Shown piece after piece: positions 24,623-36,071 of a stretch of DNA of 64,000 nucleotides (the stretch's first letter is position 1; each line of letters begins with the position of its first letter). Location: contig NW_019028990.1 in the NCBI RefSeq assembly GCF_002105155.1, forward strand, positions 822,839-886,838, read 5' to 3'. The position numbers and the translations under genes are program-made. The notes under the pieces were generated by a model. It worked only from the letters and a program-made list of their open reading frames with translations, was not told the DNA's origin and made no database searches. Source of the DNA: Lobosporangium transversale. Its lineage: Eukaryota; Mortierellomycota; Mortierellomycetes; Mortierellales; Mortierellaceae.

Positions 24623-26719
24623 GGCTGAATTATGGGCTTTTATATTAAGAATAATTAAAATGGAATCCTTGATAAACTTGAATAAAACTGAAAAAAAAAC
24701 AAAATAAAATAAAATAAAATAAAAAAAGAATTAAAGATGAAAGAGAGGAAGAGAGGGAGAGAGGAAGTGAGGATGGAGAAGTAGGAAAAGAAGAAGAAAA
24801 AAAGTAGATTAGGGAGAAGAATTGGACGATCTGTTACTTTTCTATGTTTTTTTTTAAATGTGATATCGGATTCATCACATTGTTTCGGACATCTGGTCAT
24901 CTTGATTGATAAACTCGAGCGCGCTGCATCCATCTACGACACATGGTGTGACTGTCCCTGGCCAGAGTTCGGGACAATCTTGCCTTTTTGTCTTTGGCTG
25001 CTCGTGACGATCTGATGTGATGACATTTAACGGTTGACAATTTGCTCCTTATTTTTATTTTGGTGTTGCTGATCAGGGAGACTTGACTCAAAGATGCATG
25101 GCATGGCTCACACTCTTTCTCCTTTTTCAATCTTTCACTTCATGATTTTTTACTTGGGTGGATTTTCGAGTCTATTGAGAATAAATCTCTCCTAACCAGA
25201 CTGCTAGATTCAACGACGCTTTCTAAAAAATGGCCAACACCAAGAGTGAGCATTACAGATTAGCAGCAGGGCGAATAGGATGGCTAAAAGGATATGCTAC
25301 AAATGTTCGATGCGGAAGTTAAAACAGCATACGAGACAATGGATAGGCCTTCTAGTCCTGAACGCTGGCTAGGTTCACAAGCATTTTATGCACAGAGCAA
25401 CCTTGGGTGAGCTATGATAGTATGTGGTGATTGGAACTCAAGCTGATGGCTGCATCGGTAAGGTCGCACCTAAAACATTTCTGGATGCTCCGTGGACTTA
25501 TCAGATTTCGGGTGGTTTCTCGGGTTCGGATGTTCGCCTACACAAGAAAGAGTATTTTTGTGTCCATGGGTCGACATTTCTTTGTTGTTTGTGTTGCTGT
25601 TTATGTTTGTAGTACTTTCTCCAATCCCGCCTCCCTCTTTCTCCACTCTGGCTGTTCGTTTGGTTATTGCTGTCGCTGTTAAAAGATTAACACAAAGGTA
25701 TTGATATTTGATTTGGATGTGTTTCTTTTTTCTGTTGCTTTATTATCCCCTTGCTCTTTTTTAAAAAAAGGAGGGCGTCCCATGTCGATTGGCTCCTTCT
25801 ACAAATGCAATTTATTCAGTTAAATAATCTGTGTGTGACCAACCTTCATTTCTCATAATCTCATAATTCAGATGTCCCATTATACATTTAAACTAATTCA
25901 ATCGATCGAGAATACAGACTTGGATCGGACAGGGGACCTCTTTCAATTGCACCTCAGCTGTGTGTCTGTGGAAAATCAAAATCAAAATGAAAAAAATAAA
26001 TCCACTTGCCTTGTGCGCTTGGTGTGGCGTACCATTTTTTTTTTTTTTTTTTTTAAGTCCAGGCACGAGAGCTTTTTTTATTTTTCTCACTCGACCTCTT
26101 TTATTCATCTTTCATTCATCACGCTCATTTTGCATCCACTGTTGCATGTTCTCATCAGTACATTGCTCGAATCATGGCCATTTGAACCCATCCTCCATCC
26201 TTTCAATCATTTGCACTTGCTAACACTCTACACTTTTAAATCCTATTCAGTCTATCATTTTATTCACTTTCAACATCTCACTCACTAACCTCGCATTTAA
26301 CCTCGTCTTTTTTGGCTCCCTCTCGCCCGCTCTTCTTTCTCCTCTTGCTCGCTCTTATCCCTCTTGTTCGCTCCTCCTACCCTTCCTCTACCTCTGCCTT
26401 AGACGCTATCCTCTCCTCAAGCTCCTTAGTCCAGCTTCACTTGTCTGCTTACTGCTTTCCTACACCTTCATTTCTTCTTTCCTTCAATTACTCTCTTCCT
26501 CGACCTATTCCTGTAAACCCAACCTAAGCCTTTCTTTCTTCCGCTCCTTATACACATATCCGCATCAGAACACACCGCATTCTTTGTTCGTATCCTTCTC
26601 TTCAGACACATACATCTGAATAATCGTTAGTCAACCGTTGTCTCATCATCCTCTCGACATCCGCTCCTGCACCTTTCCTTCTCTTTTCGTCCACTTGAGG
26701 GCGTATGACTGATTGAAGT
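24623..26719. promoter_or_regulatory. 2.1-kb divergent intergenic region
   Basis: Between head-to-head LYS4 and the 627-aa gene. It contains an AAAAT repeat at about 24700-24722, a T run near 26035-26054, and a long pyrimidine-rich leader from about 25860 to 26700. A very small frame starting at 25230 (MANTKSEHYRLAAGRIGWLK) continues in a shifted frame to about 25409; it may be the relic of a small gene and is discussed as a finding. No full gene is supported. Confidence 0.4.
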
Positions 26720-28731
26720 ATGGTTATGGCGTCCGCATCCCCTGCACAGTTCCGTCGCTTCGACACTGTCCCGCCATCGCTTACGCGGCCTGACTTCAGT
26801 CTCAAGTCACGCACGCCCATACACCTTATTCATATATCTAGCGCAAAACTCAATGACCAGATTTATTCCTCTAGATCTCTTTCAATCGAGCGACGTATCC
26901 TTCTCAAGAACTTCCTGACATTCCTCTATCAGCTACAACCCCTTGAATGGAATGAGGAATCTTCTGTCGACAGCCAGGATCACTGGGCAGAGAACACTCA
27001 TTCAGCAGTGAGCATTGACCACTCCGACTTTGAGGTTCGTAGTTTATTTATACTCTGATATGTGCTCGACTTTTCATTTCTAATGCACTGTCCAAGCCAA
27101 GGGAAAAAACAGTCTTCTCACTTTTTTCTAAAAAAAAAAAAAAAAAAACTTGATTTTTGCAGCAAGAATACAATTATGATCATGATTGTTCGTCCTCTTC
27201 GTCTCGTGAAGAGTTCTTTGAAGACGCTGCTACAACTTTCGGTCTAGACTGGGCAGACGAGCCCATCCTGTCCCCTTCAGCCGCCGCCGCCGCCTCAGTC
27301 GTGACCTCTCGCAGGCGACCCCAGTTCTTACGCTCCAGCCATGTGCCACTACCACGCCCTGTCTCAATGGAGCTGCCCATTGCACTGCAGTCCTACCTCT
27401 CGACTGTGTTTGATGTTGACTGGTCTGTAGGTTTATCCACAAAAGAAGACTCACTGTTTACCTTCAAGCCAGCGCAGCAATCGCCACTGCGTTCCACACT
27501 TCCTCCATCATCCCTAGTGTCCTCTATCTCTGAAGCAGCTGATGATGAGAGCTCTCGTCTACATCAGCAATTTTCTTCTCAGAATCCGCCTGCTGCTGGA
27601 GACCGTCAACGCCTCCAGAGCCATTCACAACCTATATTGAACAATCGCAACGTTTCGTCAGGGACGAACTATAGTAAAGCCGAATATGATGAAAGCCAGA
27701 GTAACTTAGTTCATCAATACAACCAACAGCAACCTATCCGCAAAGACAACTATACTCAGCAAAATCTGGCACGATCCGCCTCGGAAAAAAATTTCCCTTC
27801 ACAGTCTGCATCTCAGACCCATATCCATAATCATATTCACATTCACATTCACAACTATTCACCTGAAAACCAACAGAGTAGCCAGCATATTGGCAGTAGT
27901 AGCCCTAGGCTGAGTCATTCGGCACCCATCGTCCGGTCTGCACGCTATCCGAAACCAGAATCTTATCATGGCTATCAGTACCAGGTTGAGCCTATGACTG
28001 TACCCCAAACTGTTGGTAGTGGATCATTACCCCACCTTTCAGACTTTCCTGCGCCGCCAGAAACACCACCTCATACCGGACTCGTGGCGATGTCAGTAGC
28101 CAGCACACATGCCCCAGTATCTTTGTCCTTACCATCCAGCTCATCCTCCGGAGTATATCCACCTGAAAAGACCGAAGCGTTTGTGTCGGGCGTAGATGAA
28201 GAGCAACCCTACCTTGCAGTCGCACCTTCTGCCTCCTCTCTGTGCATGCATTCGTCTCTTCCACCCCCACCTTACACTCAGTTGTCTGGTGATGAAACAT
28301 CATCTGTATATGGTGGACTCGCTACCTGTTCTCGAATAACAAAATCTGATCCAATCCCAATTGTTCAATCACCCCTTCTTGCACCGTCCAGGCCACAGCC
28401 CCCACCATCGCTACCAATTTCAACGTCTTTATCTAGTTCAGACAATCAGAAGTTGATTGAATATCAGCAATATGAGGAACGCAAGAAGATGTTTTTGCAA
28501 GAGAACAATAACAAAGAGAACGGACGATCGTCTGATGGTCTAGGCTTCATTAAACAACTATTTAAGCACGGCTCCAAAAAGAAGACACAGTCAATGGCGG
28601 TGATCAGTGCACCCTTGCCAGCAACTTCATCACTCTTACTGGGTTCAAAGACGCCTTTCCTGTTGCAAGATCTGATCAAGCAGGATTTGATGAAACAGAT
28701 GTCCTCTCTCCCCCGATCCAAAGCAGGTTGA
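26720..28731 (+). CDS. Unrecognised 627-aa low-complexity protein
   Basis: Two exons, 26720-27034 and 27163-28731, join in frame to 627 residues. I do not recognise the family. The first 75 residues are the least biased part (RRILLKNFLTFLYQLQPLEW) and may be a short folded segment. Residues about 105-600 are rich in Ser, Pro, Gln and His, with acidic DEEQPYLAV-like patches and many SP/TP sites, as expected for a disordered scaffold or regulatory protein. A His/Asn-rich HIHNHIHIHIHNY block lies near residue 225. Close to the C-terminus is a basic segment, GFIKQLFKHGSKKKTQS, that could bind membrane or nucleic acid. The start codon follows a long pyrimidine-rich leader; an earlier start in another exon cannot be excluded. 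No membrane segment or signal peptide is seen. Confidence 0.6.
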
Positions 28732-29054
28732 TTATGCACATATAGAATAGTTATGACCCTATCCATTCTCTCTCATTAAAAACAAAAATAATAATGGGAA
28801 CAAATGTTCAATTATGAAACAGACATCCACAGTTTTCTGCAAATGAAAATTCAACCTTATTTGCAAACCTACTGTTAATTTTTAGAAACAATCCCATCCA
28901 GTGTGTGTTCCACAAATCCTGGGGGAAAGGGGTCAACCTCTCATCTTTAACTCTCATTCTTTCTCTTTCTCTCCCTCAACTTTCACATATCCTGTTCATT
29001 TAGACTTCACCAAAACAGCCCTTTTAATAAAATACCCATTTCATCACTGTCGCC
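28732..29054. promoter_or_regulatory. Intergenic leading into SEC1
   Basis: About 320 bp between two plus-strand genes. A pyrimidine-rich block at 28945-29000 precedes the SEC1 start. Nothing else is seen. Confidence 0.4.
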
Positions 29055-30102
29055 ATGACTTCTGTCATCAAGTCGCTCCATGACCGTAAGACAGTTTTTA
29101 AAATGTCTCGCTCGGACCCTAAAAGCATGCATGCATGCATGCATTTCAATTCATCTCGTTCTATTGTATGAATATAAGAAATGCAATTTATGCTTCCCTT
29201 ATTCGTCTCTCTCAATCTCTTTCTTCCCTCTCTTCCTCTTCCATTCTTCTGTTGCCTTTTGGCTGTATATTGTTTGCTAATGACATTTCAACAGGTATCA
29301 TGGACACCATCGACTCTGTTCAACCTCCAGAGCGATACAAGATTGTTGTTTTGGATGCAAAAACAAACAAGATTGTCCTCAGTGCATGCAAGATGTTCGA
29401 CATTATGGACCGGAATGTCACATGTAAGCAAGTCCATCTAGTGATTCAGAAGCTTTGTAAAATTCACGCATAACGTTACTCACTCCATTCTCTCCTTGTC
29501 TCCTTGTCTCTCTGCCTTTTTAATTTTATCTCTGCTTTTATTTTGCTCAGTGGTTGAGATGCTGGAGAGCAACCGTCAGGCATATACTTCGCTCGAAGCT
29601 TTGTATCTACTGACGCCTTGCATGGAGTCTGTCCAACGCCTTATGGACGACTATCCTATAGATAGTCCAACAGGCAAATATAAAGCTGCTCATGTCCTCT
29701 TCACAGCTCGTATGTGCTTCTCGATAGTTGATCTCTTTTGCGTTGAAAGTTTGATTTGCTTCACAATTTGCTCTTATATCTCACGCTTTTTTTTCTTTAT
29801 AGCTCTTGAGGACAGATTATTTGATCGCCTTACAAAATCATCAGTCTCAAAATACATCAAGTCGCTCAAGGAGTTGTTTATTGACTTTACAGGTACCATC
29901 TTCTGATAAATCTTGGTGTCTTTGTAAAACCATGTTACTAGACGCCAATGCCTAACATTAATTACCAATCGACACAGCTATTGAATCGCGAGTATTTTCA
30001 TTTGAGTCACCATCCAGTTTCTATACATTATACTCTCCATCAAAAAAACTGGATCTACCGGCTGAACTGGATGCAATTTCAAAACAAGTACGGGTTTGCA
30101 GC

Positions 30103-30138
<36 letters not shown>

Positions 30139-32095
30139 AAACATTGTTGCCTGTTAAAAAACATCAAAGCATTTTAACTAATTTTTTGTCATTCCAACAT
30201 TCTAGCTCGTTTCAGTAATTGCAACATTTGGCGACTTTCCATCTATCAGATACTTTCGCCCCCCAGAAACTTTAGACGGGAGGAGAACCCAATCTATGAA
30301 GTTGGCAATGCTGCTTCAAACCGAGCTTGAAGCTTACGTCAGATCCAACCCAGAAATGGCAGTATGTCTTCTAACTCCACTTTATCAACATTCAACCGCG
30401 AGTTCGTTGGAAAAGGTAGCTTGAACGGATTTGCTAATGATTGGATTATACTTGTCAATAATAGGGAAAGTCACAAGGCCAAGGGACGCTGCTAATCCTG
30501 GATAGATCAATTGATCCAATTGCAGCTATTGTACATGAATTCACATATCAAGCAATGGCTAATGATCTTTTGCCGATTGAGGATGGCACAAAATACACAT
30601 ACGAGATCGAGAACGCAGCAGGCGACATGGAATCAGTGTCAGTTGTGATTGATGAATCGGATGAAGTCTTCATGGATATCCGTCACGCACACATTGTGGA
30701 AACAGCCAGCACATTGACTGCAAAATTCAACAAATTTGTGGAAGAGAACGAGGCCCTAAGGGGTGATAAAGATAAAGTGGCGAGCCTCAGAAATATGAAG
30801 GATCAACTTGCCAATCTCCCAAAGTATCAAGATATGAAGGCCAAGTACTCTACTCATATTCATATGGCAAAGGAATGTATGAAGATCTTTGAAAAGTTCA
30901 AGATCAACGAACTTGGACTCGTGGAACAACAACTTGCCACAGGAGAGACTGTAGATGGCCACTTGCCAAAGCAGGTTCTTGCAGAAATGGTACCGTTCCT
31001 GGATGACCCTCAAGTCAGCACCATGGATAAAATCCGGTTGCTGATGTTGTACATGATTTGTCGCGAAGGTCTGCGCGCAGAGGATCGCGAGCTGCTGTTT
31101 GAACATGCCAAGATCTCGGAAGGAAATGCAGAAGCTATTCAGAATCTAGGATTGCTTGGCGTTAATGTAGAAAGAGTAAGAATAAATATTATAATGGATC
31201 ACAGGAACGAGCAATACTAAGGAGTCAAAAAAAAAAAAAAAAAAAAAAAGTCTAATTGAATCTTTTTAATTCATAGGGTGGCTCAAAACCAAGGACAAAA
31301 AGGAAGCCATTCTATCCTCGAAAAAGAGCAGAGGACGAGGAACAGCCTTATGACCTGTCACGATATATTACAAAGTTAAAAAGGGTTGTGGAGGATCATA
31401 TCAATGGTTCTTTAGACCCCACCCTTTTTCCATATACCACAGAGGCGCCTACAGATTCAAGCGAGGCTAGTAGATCACTCCGCAAGACACCTCAGCCAGC
31501 ATGGGAAACAAGGAAGCCAAACGTGAAAGGATCACGTCTCTTAGTTTTCGTTGCAGGAGGAGTAACTTACTCTGAGATCCGTGCCATGTATGAGCTCTGT
31601 CAATCAATGGGACGTGACATCATCATCGGTTCGACTCATATAATCACACCAAGGCAATTTATTTATAACCTTCGATACTTGGCCAGAGGGCCACCAAAGC
31701 CCACACTACCCATCATTCCACCGTACAAAGCCCCAGCACCTCCGGCCTCGGCATTGGCACACGGCCACTCACCCCAACGACCAGGGCCAGGACCTTCCTC
31801 TCAGCCACCTAGATCAGGACCCACTCCTCCAAACTCAGCTCCAGGTCGACCAGGACCAGGACCACCACCGTCATCTTCACCTCATCGACCCATCACACCG
31901 GATCACAGATCCGGCGGCGGACAAGCTCCTGGCGGTATGAGGACCATTCAGAAGGATGCCTCTGGCCGCTTCGTTGCCCCGCCTACTCCTCATGCAGTCC
32001 CACCGCCTCGATCCCCTGCGCCTCCGCCCATGCAAGCTCAAGCTGCTGAGCCATCTGCTGAAAAGAAGAAGGGACGCATGTTTGGTTTTATCTAA
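29055..32095 (+). CDS. SEC1: Sec1/Munc18-family syntaxin-binding protein
   Basis: SM protein that binds SNARE complexes and drives exocytic vesicle fusion at the plasma membrane. Eight exons: 29055-29085, 29295-29423, 29551-29709, 29803-29892, 29978-30087, 30206-30361, 30465-31175 and 31277-32095, exactly 734 residues. The start MTSVIKSLHD is encoded by a 31-nt first exon followed by a 209-bp intron. Domain 1 shows YKIVVLDAKTNKIVLSACKM and LEALYLLTPCMESVQRLMDD, a hallmark of the family. Domain 3a contains GTLLILDRSIDPIAAIVHEF. Domain 3b ends with GSRLLVFVAGGVTYSEIRAMYE, also typical. The last roughly 140 residues are a Pro/Gly/Ser-rich tail ending in KKKGRMFGFI, longer than in yeast Sec1 and probably disordered. 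Sec1 is preferred over Vps45, Sly1 or Vps33 from these motifs, though the family members are similar. Confidence 0.9.
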
Positions 32096-32315
32096 ATAAC
32101 ATTCTTTGGTTTTAATAAAGTATAGACTTTTTAATTGGCAAGCAAGGAACATGAAGTATCAAAGTGAAATAATAATCATTTTAACAAAATAAAAAGAGGT
32201 AGAGAATAGCGGTAAATGAGGATACCATTTCTCCATATAACTAAGGGTCTACCAGGAGGAGGTGTATAATCGTGCAATGGATAATGTCTATTTAGGCTCT
32301 TTAATATACGCATAT

Positions 32316-32635
32316 TTTTTTATGTTCGCAACGATCTTAGCTGTTGGTGACGACAGCGGCTTCGACCACACTCTTATACCAAAGCACATGTCATCCTCAT
32401 TGGGTACTCTATTGACATGTCTGACTCTCTTGATAACATTACATCAAAGGCTCGTCTTCATCAACATGGTCCAGTAGGGCAGAGAGAAAGGACTTTATTC
32501 CTATATTGAAGTTGATAGTACTGACTGAATGTTCAAGAAGTAGTGGTTTCAAGAAGTGCAAGTGTATTATCCCACTTCGCCTGCTATTTTCATCGGAATG
32601 GAACGATAAATATGAATAATCAGCCAACACTCGAT
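32316..32635 (+). pseudogene. Rho GTPase pseudogene fragment, arm A of a long inverted repeat
   Basis: Copy of the region covering the end of intron 3, exon 4, intron 4 and exon 5 of the Rho gene at 36072-38537. The exon-4 part still reads LIGYSIDMSDSLDNIT against [16 protein letters not shown] in the gene. The intron is retained, so this is a DNA duplication and not a processed copy, and its donor has changed from GT to GC. The frame is lost after exon 5. The segment is repeated in reverse at 33494-33813 with about three differences in 320 bp. Confidence 0.85.
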
Positions 32636-33297
32636 AAAAAAATCCGGGCCATAAAATAAGATATGAGTGCGTTTAGAGAATTGATTAAGAAGGAATGTGA
32701 AGAAATATGGCTTTCAACTCATCTCTTTCATACATGCTTTACCATACATAGCTTGGCCCCTTCCGTTCTTCCTATTATATAAGGTCATTGCCATGAAGGA
32801 TCGTAATGTCATCATGGCTATCTTGAAGGGGCGGCCTTTTGACAAGAAGCTGAGCTCAGAAGGAAGAGGCTTCCTCCACATTTCCTGTCCCTCCCTCCAC
32901 TTCGCTCCATCTCCGGTCATAAAAGTAAAAGAAAGCAGGTAAGTGAAAAGGCTTCCTCTGCCTTGGTAAGGAGATATTAGTTATTTTGTACGGCTCCTAA
33001 ACTACGGAATGAGAAATTCAAACTGATTACCTTTCTTTCGGCTACTTTTGAGAATTCTGTGGTGTCTGTCTTTGCTGTTCTATTCAAACCCTCTTCTGTA
33101 CTCGGATGCATGTACTGCCAAGTCAAGTAATTGTTCTCTCTGCCGAAACAGGTCAGGAAGCCCCAGTGCTTGGTGTGTGGTATGAGATTAATCCAAGCAA
33201 TTCAGGCTCGTGTGGTACTATCAAAAGCGCTCCATATAGTCATAAGGGCGCTTACGAGTAGGAAGTAAGCGCGGCTTTGGATACTTCTGAGGATTCC

Positions 33298-33343
<46 letters not shown>

Positions 33344-33493
33344 ATAAAATAAAATAAATGGGTCTCGGCCGGGTATTTTAAGAGTTATCGACAACTGTGA
33401 AGACACACTTCTCAGGACATGATAATCTAGTAGATGCTGTGATGACGATCCAGGATGAGGCGCCTTGAAGACTGCTTCTCGAGCCAAGAGCAT
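32636..33493. other. Spacer of the Rho-fragment inverted repeat
   Basis: 858 bp between the two arms. It contains a T run directly followed by an A run (about 33300-33338) that can pair with itself, and no convincing gene. Short open frames on both strands are present but show no family resemblance. Confidence 0.5.
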
Positions 33494-34022
33494 ATCTAGT
33501 GTTGGCTGATTATTCATATTTATTGTTCCATTCCGATGAAAATAGCAGGCGAAGTGGGATAATACACTTGCACTTCTTGAAACCACTACTTCTTGAACAT
33601 TCAGTCAGTACTATCAACTTCAATATAGGAATAAAGTCCTTTCTCTCTGCCCTACTGGACCATGTTGATGAAGACGAGCCTTTGATGTAATGTTATCAAG
33701 AGAGTCAGACATGTCAATAGAGTATCCAATGAGGATGACATGTGCTTTGGTATAAGAGTGTGGTCGAAGCCGCTGTCGTCACCAACAGCTAAGATCGTTG
33801 CGAACATAAAAAACATAAAAAGGTATTAAGAGTCAATTATGAGAAATGACGCAAGAATCTACCATGTACCTTATATGCTTCTTGTCTAAGCGACATACAC
33901 AGAAGGATGTCGTTGTTGTTGCCCTTCTTTCTACCTATTTGACATGATTGGTATATCGCTGTGCCAATTGCACCAACGTGCTTGTCACCAATCTTAACAT
34001 CCATCACAAAGCCGTCAAATAC
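33494..34022 (-). pseudogene. Rho GTPase pseudogene fragment, arm B, extended
   Basis: On the minus strand this copy covers more of the Rho gene than arm A. It has an exon-2 relic (VFDGFVMDVKIGDKHV, compare [17 protein letters not shown]), the short exon-3 relic GQEAYE-like (QEAYK), then the 320-bp arm shared with arm A (33494-33813). Intron sequence following exon 3 is also conserved with the gene. Lost frame and substitutions at functional residues make it non-coding. Arm B faces arm A across an 858-bp spacer. Confidence 0.85.
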
Positions 34023-35993
34023 TAAACATTGATGGATAAAAAAAAAAAAAAAAAAAAAAAGTCAATATCATGCATAGCCTTACATTGATGGTGGTAAGCT
34101 CGATCGTATCAAGCAACAACAGAAAATCAAGTATCGTTGCCACCTTGGAAAGGGCTGGCGAAGGCAGTCCTAATAGCAGGTCGTAGTAATGATCCACATC
34201 TTAGTCAGTGTGCGGGAAGATGTTGCTACTTTCCCTTAATACCTCTCTCTAAAAATGAACTATATGCGTAACTTCAAGATTAATTAAAAGAATACGAGTA
34301 TCGAGTGGTAAGACAAAAGGAAAAAAGAAAGAAAGAAAGAGTAAAAGGGAGAGGGAGAAAGGAACAAAGTAGACAAGGGCATTCTGTGGGCTAAAAAGAA
34401 AGAACAAACCACATTGAAAGTAAACTCAATTGTCTGAATTGTATCACTGAGGTTGCCAGCAAAGCGTCAGAAAGAGGGCCGATTCAATTGATTTGGGACA
34501 TGTCCTTGTGTGTGTATGTGTTTGTGGTTTCAGAATGTAGGAAGGATAGGTACAATGAACATGAAGAAGCTTGGAAGGAGCCCAGTGCATTGGGGTCACT
34601 GTCGCCATGGAAATACATGCAATGTATTAAACAGATCATTAACTGTAACAATCTTGTGCAATCAATAAACATTTATTCGTACTATTGTATTACAACCATA
34701 ATGCAGTTTATATTGTTTTGAAATGATATGGTCATGCTTAAAGAGCGCATGTGCTTTCTGAATGCTGTGTCTTTGTGGATATTTCAGTAACTGAAGGACT
34801 GCAGATGACACGAGTGTAGGAAAAGGAATAATTGTGCACCCTATTTTTCTCATTCCCCTAATCATTCCACCAAAACTCATTGCGCTCTCCTCTTCCTTCT
34901 CTTTCTCTCTTTCTTTCTTTCTTCCCTATTCCTCTCTATTCTCTCTATTCTCTCTCCCCTGTCATTATTACTTCCATCAATCCATTCAATTCATTCCTAC
35001 TTTCTATTCATTCCTTTATTTCTTCAAAGGTGAGACCACTACACTCTTGCACTCTCTCTCTCTCTCTCTCTCTCTCACAATTCGTACTTTTTGCTTTTTG
35101 GCTCTCATTGCATCACTTTGCTTTTGCACCCACAGCCACACTGTAACTTCCATGCTTCACATGCTTCACAATGTTATTGTCATCCTCTCACGCCACCATC
35201 CTCTATGCCAGCTACTTCATGTAGATAAAGAGTAAAGATTACCATGGCTTGTTACGACCATGGCACAACATATTCCCCAATGTCCTCTCCTCATGTCAGT
35301 CATGGACTCTTTTACACACCCACATACATGTTGCATTCATCCCTTTTCTTCATGTTCATGTTCATGGCTGTAAGCTTAATACAAACGGATACTTTGCCGT
35401 TATTGTCTCTTTGCTCTGGTCTTTGTTGATGAAGAATGCAATCAACATATTTTTGATAAGCTTCATTTATTCCGCCTTTTCGTCATCCAAAATACCGACT
35501 CCTCCACCTCCCTTTTTTCTTCTTCACTCCTTTTGTTGTCTCTTTCCCATCATCATCAAGCGTCATCGTCTGTCAACACATTCGGATATTGAGAAGCATC
35601 CTTCCTATCAATTCGTTAATGCTCACTCACAAAAAAAATTATCACATTCAAAACGACAGTTTCATCATTTTTTTTTCCTTGTCCAGGAGAACTATTGGTG
35701 TGCAGCAGTGTAGTGCGGCCGGCTCCTTTTTTTATTGTGTCGGCATTGTTCCTTTTATTTACTCTTTCTCCATTCTTCATTCTTCATGAAGCTTTTCATC
35801 CTTGTCATTACTCCCATCCATTGGTTCTTTGTTTCTACTCTTAATTTATCAACAACCGGGTTCTGTGCACCACTTGTTATCTCTGTCTGTTCCCTATTCA
35901 CCAGCTCGTCATCCTTTGCTCAACTCAAACAAAAAAGTCAATTCTGTGCGACATTTCACACAAACGGACCTCTCACCACAAAATCACACAATC

Positions 35994-36033
<40 letters not shown>

Positions 36034-36071
36034 AGTCATTGCCACCTAATTAGCAACTATAAATAACCGTT
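34023..36071. promoter_or_regulatory. Intergenic region upstream of the Rho gene
   Basis: About 2 kb without a supported gene. It holds an A/T run at about 34040-34060, a CT dinucleotide repeat at about 35056-35080 in a long pyrimidine-rich block (34880-35120), and a T28A8 run pair at about 35998-36033 just before the Rho start codon. These features fit a promoter and a long leader. Confidence 0.4.

Noticed and set aside
26312-26527. 71-codon hydrophobic frame resembling a signal peptide protein
   Set aside because: It falls in a pyrimidine-rich leader, where Leu/Ser/Phe-rich frames arise by composition, and no downstream exon fits.
32439-33690. Two identical 63-codon frames on opposite strands
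   Set aside because: Both lie in the arms of the Rho-fragment inverted repeat and run antisense to the Rho frame; they exist only because the arms are identical.
35244-36053. Overlapping hydrophobic frames upstream of Rho
   Set aside because: Pyrimidine-rich promoter and leader composition; no family resemblance and no splice-supported continuation.
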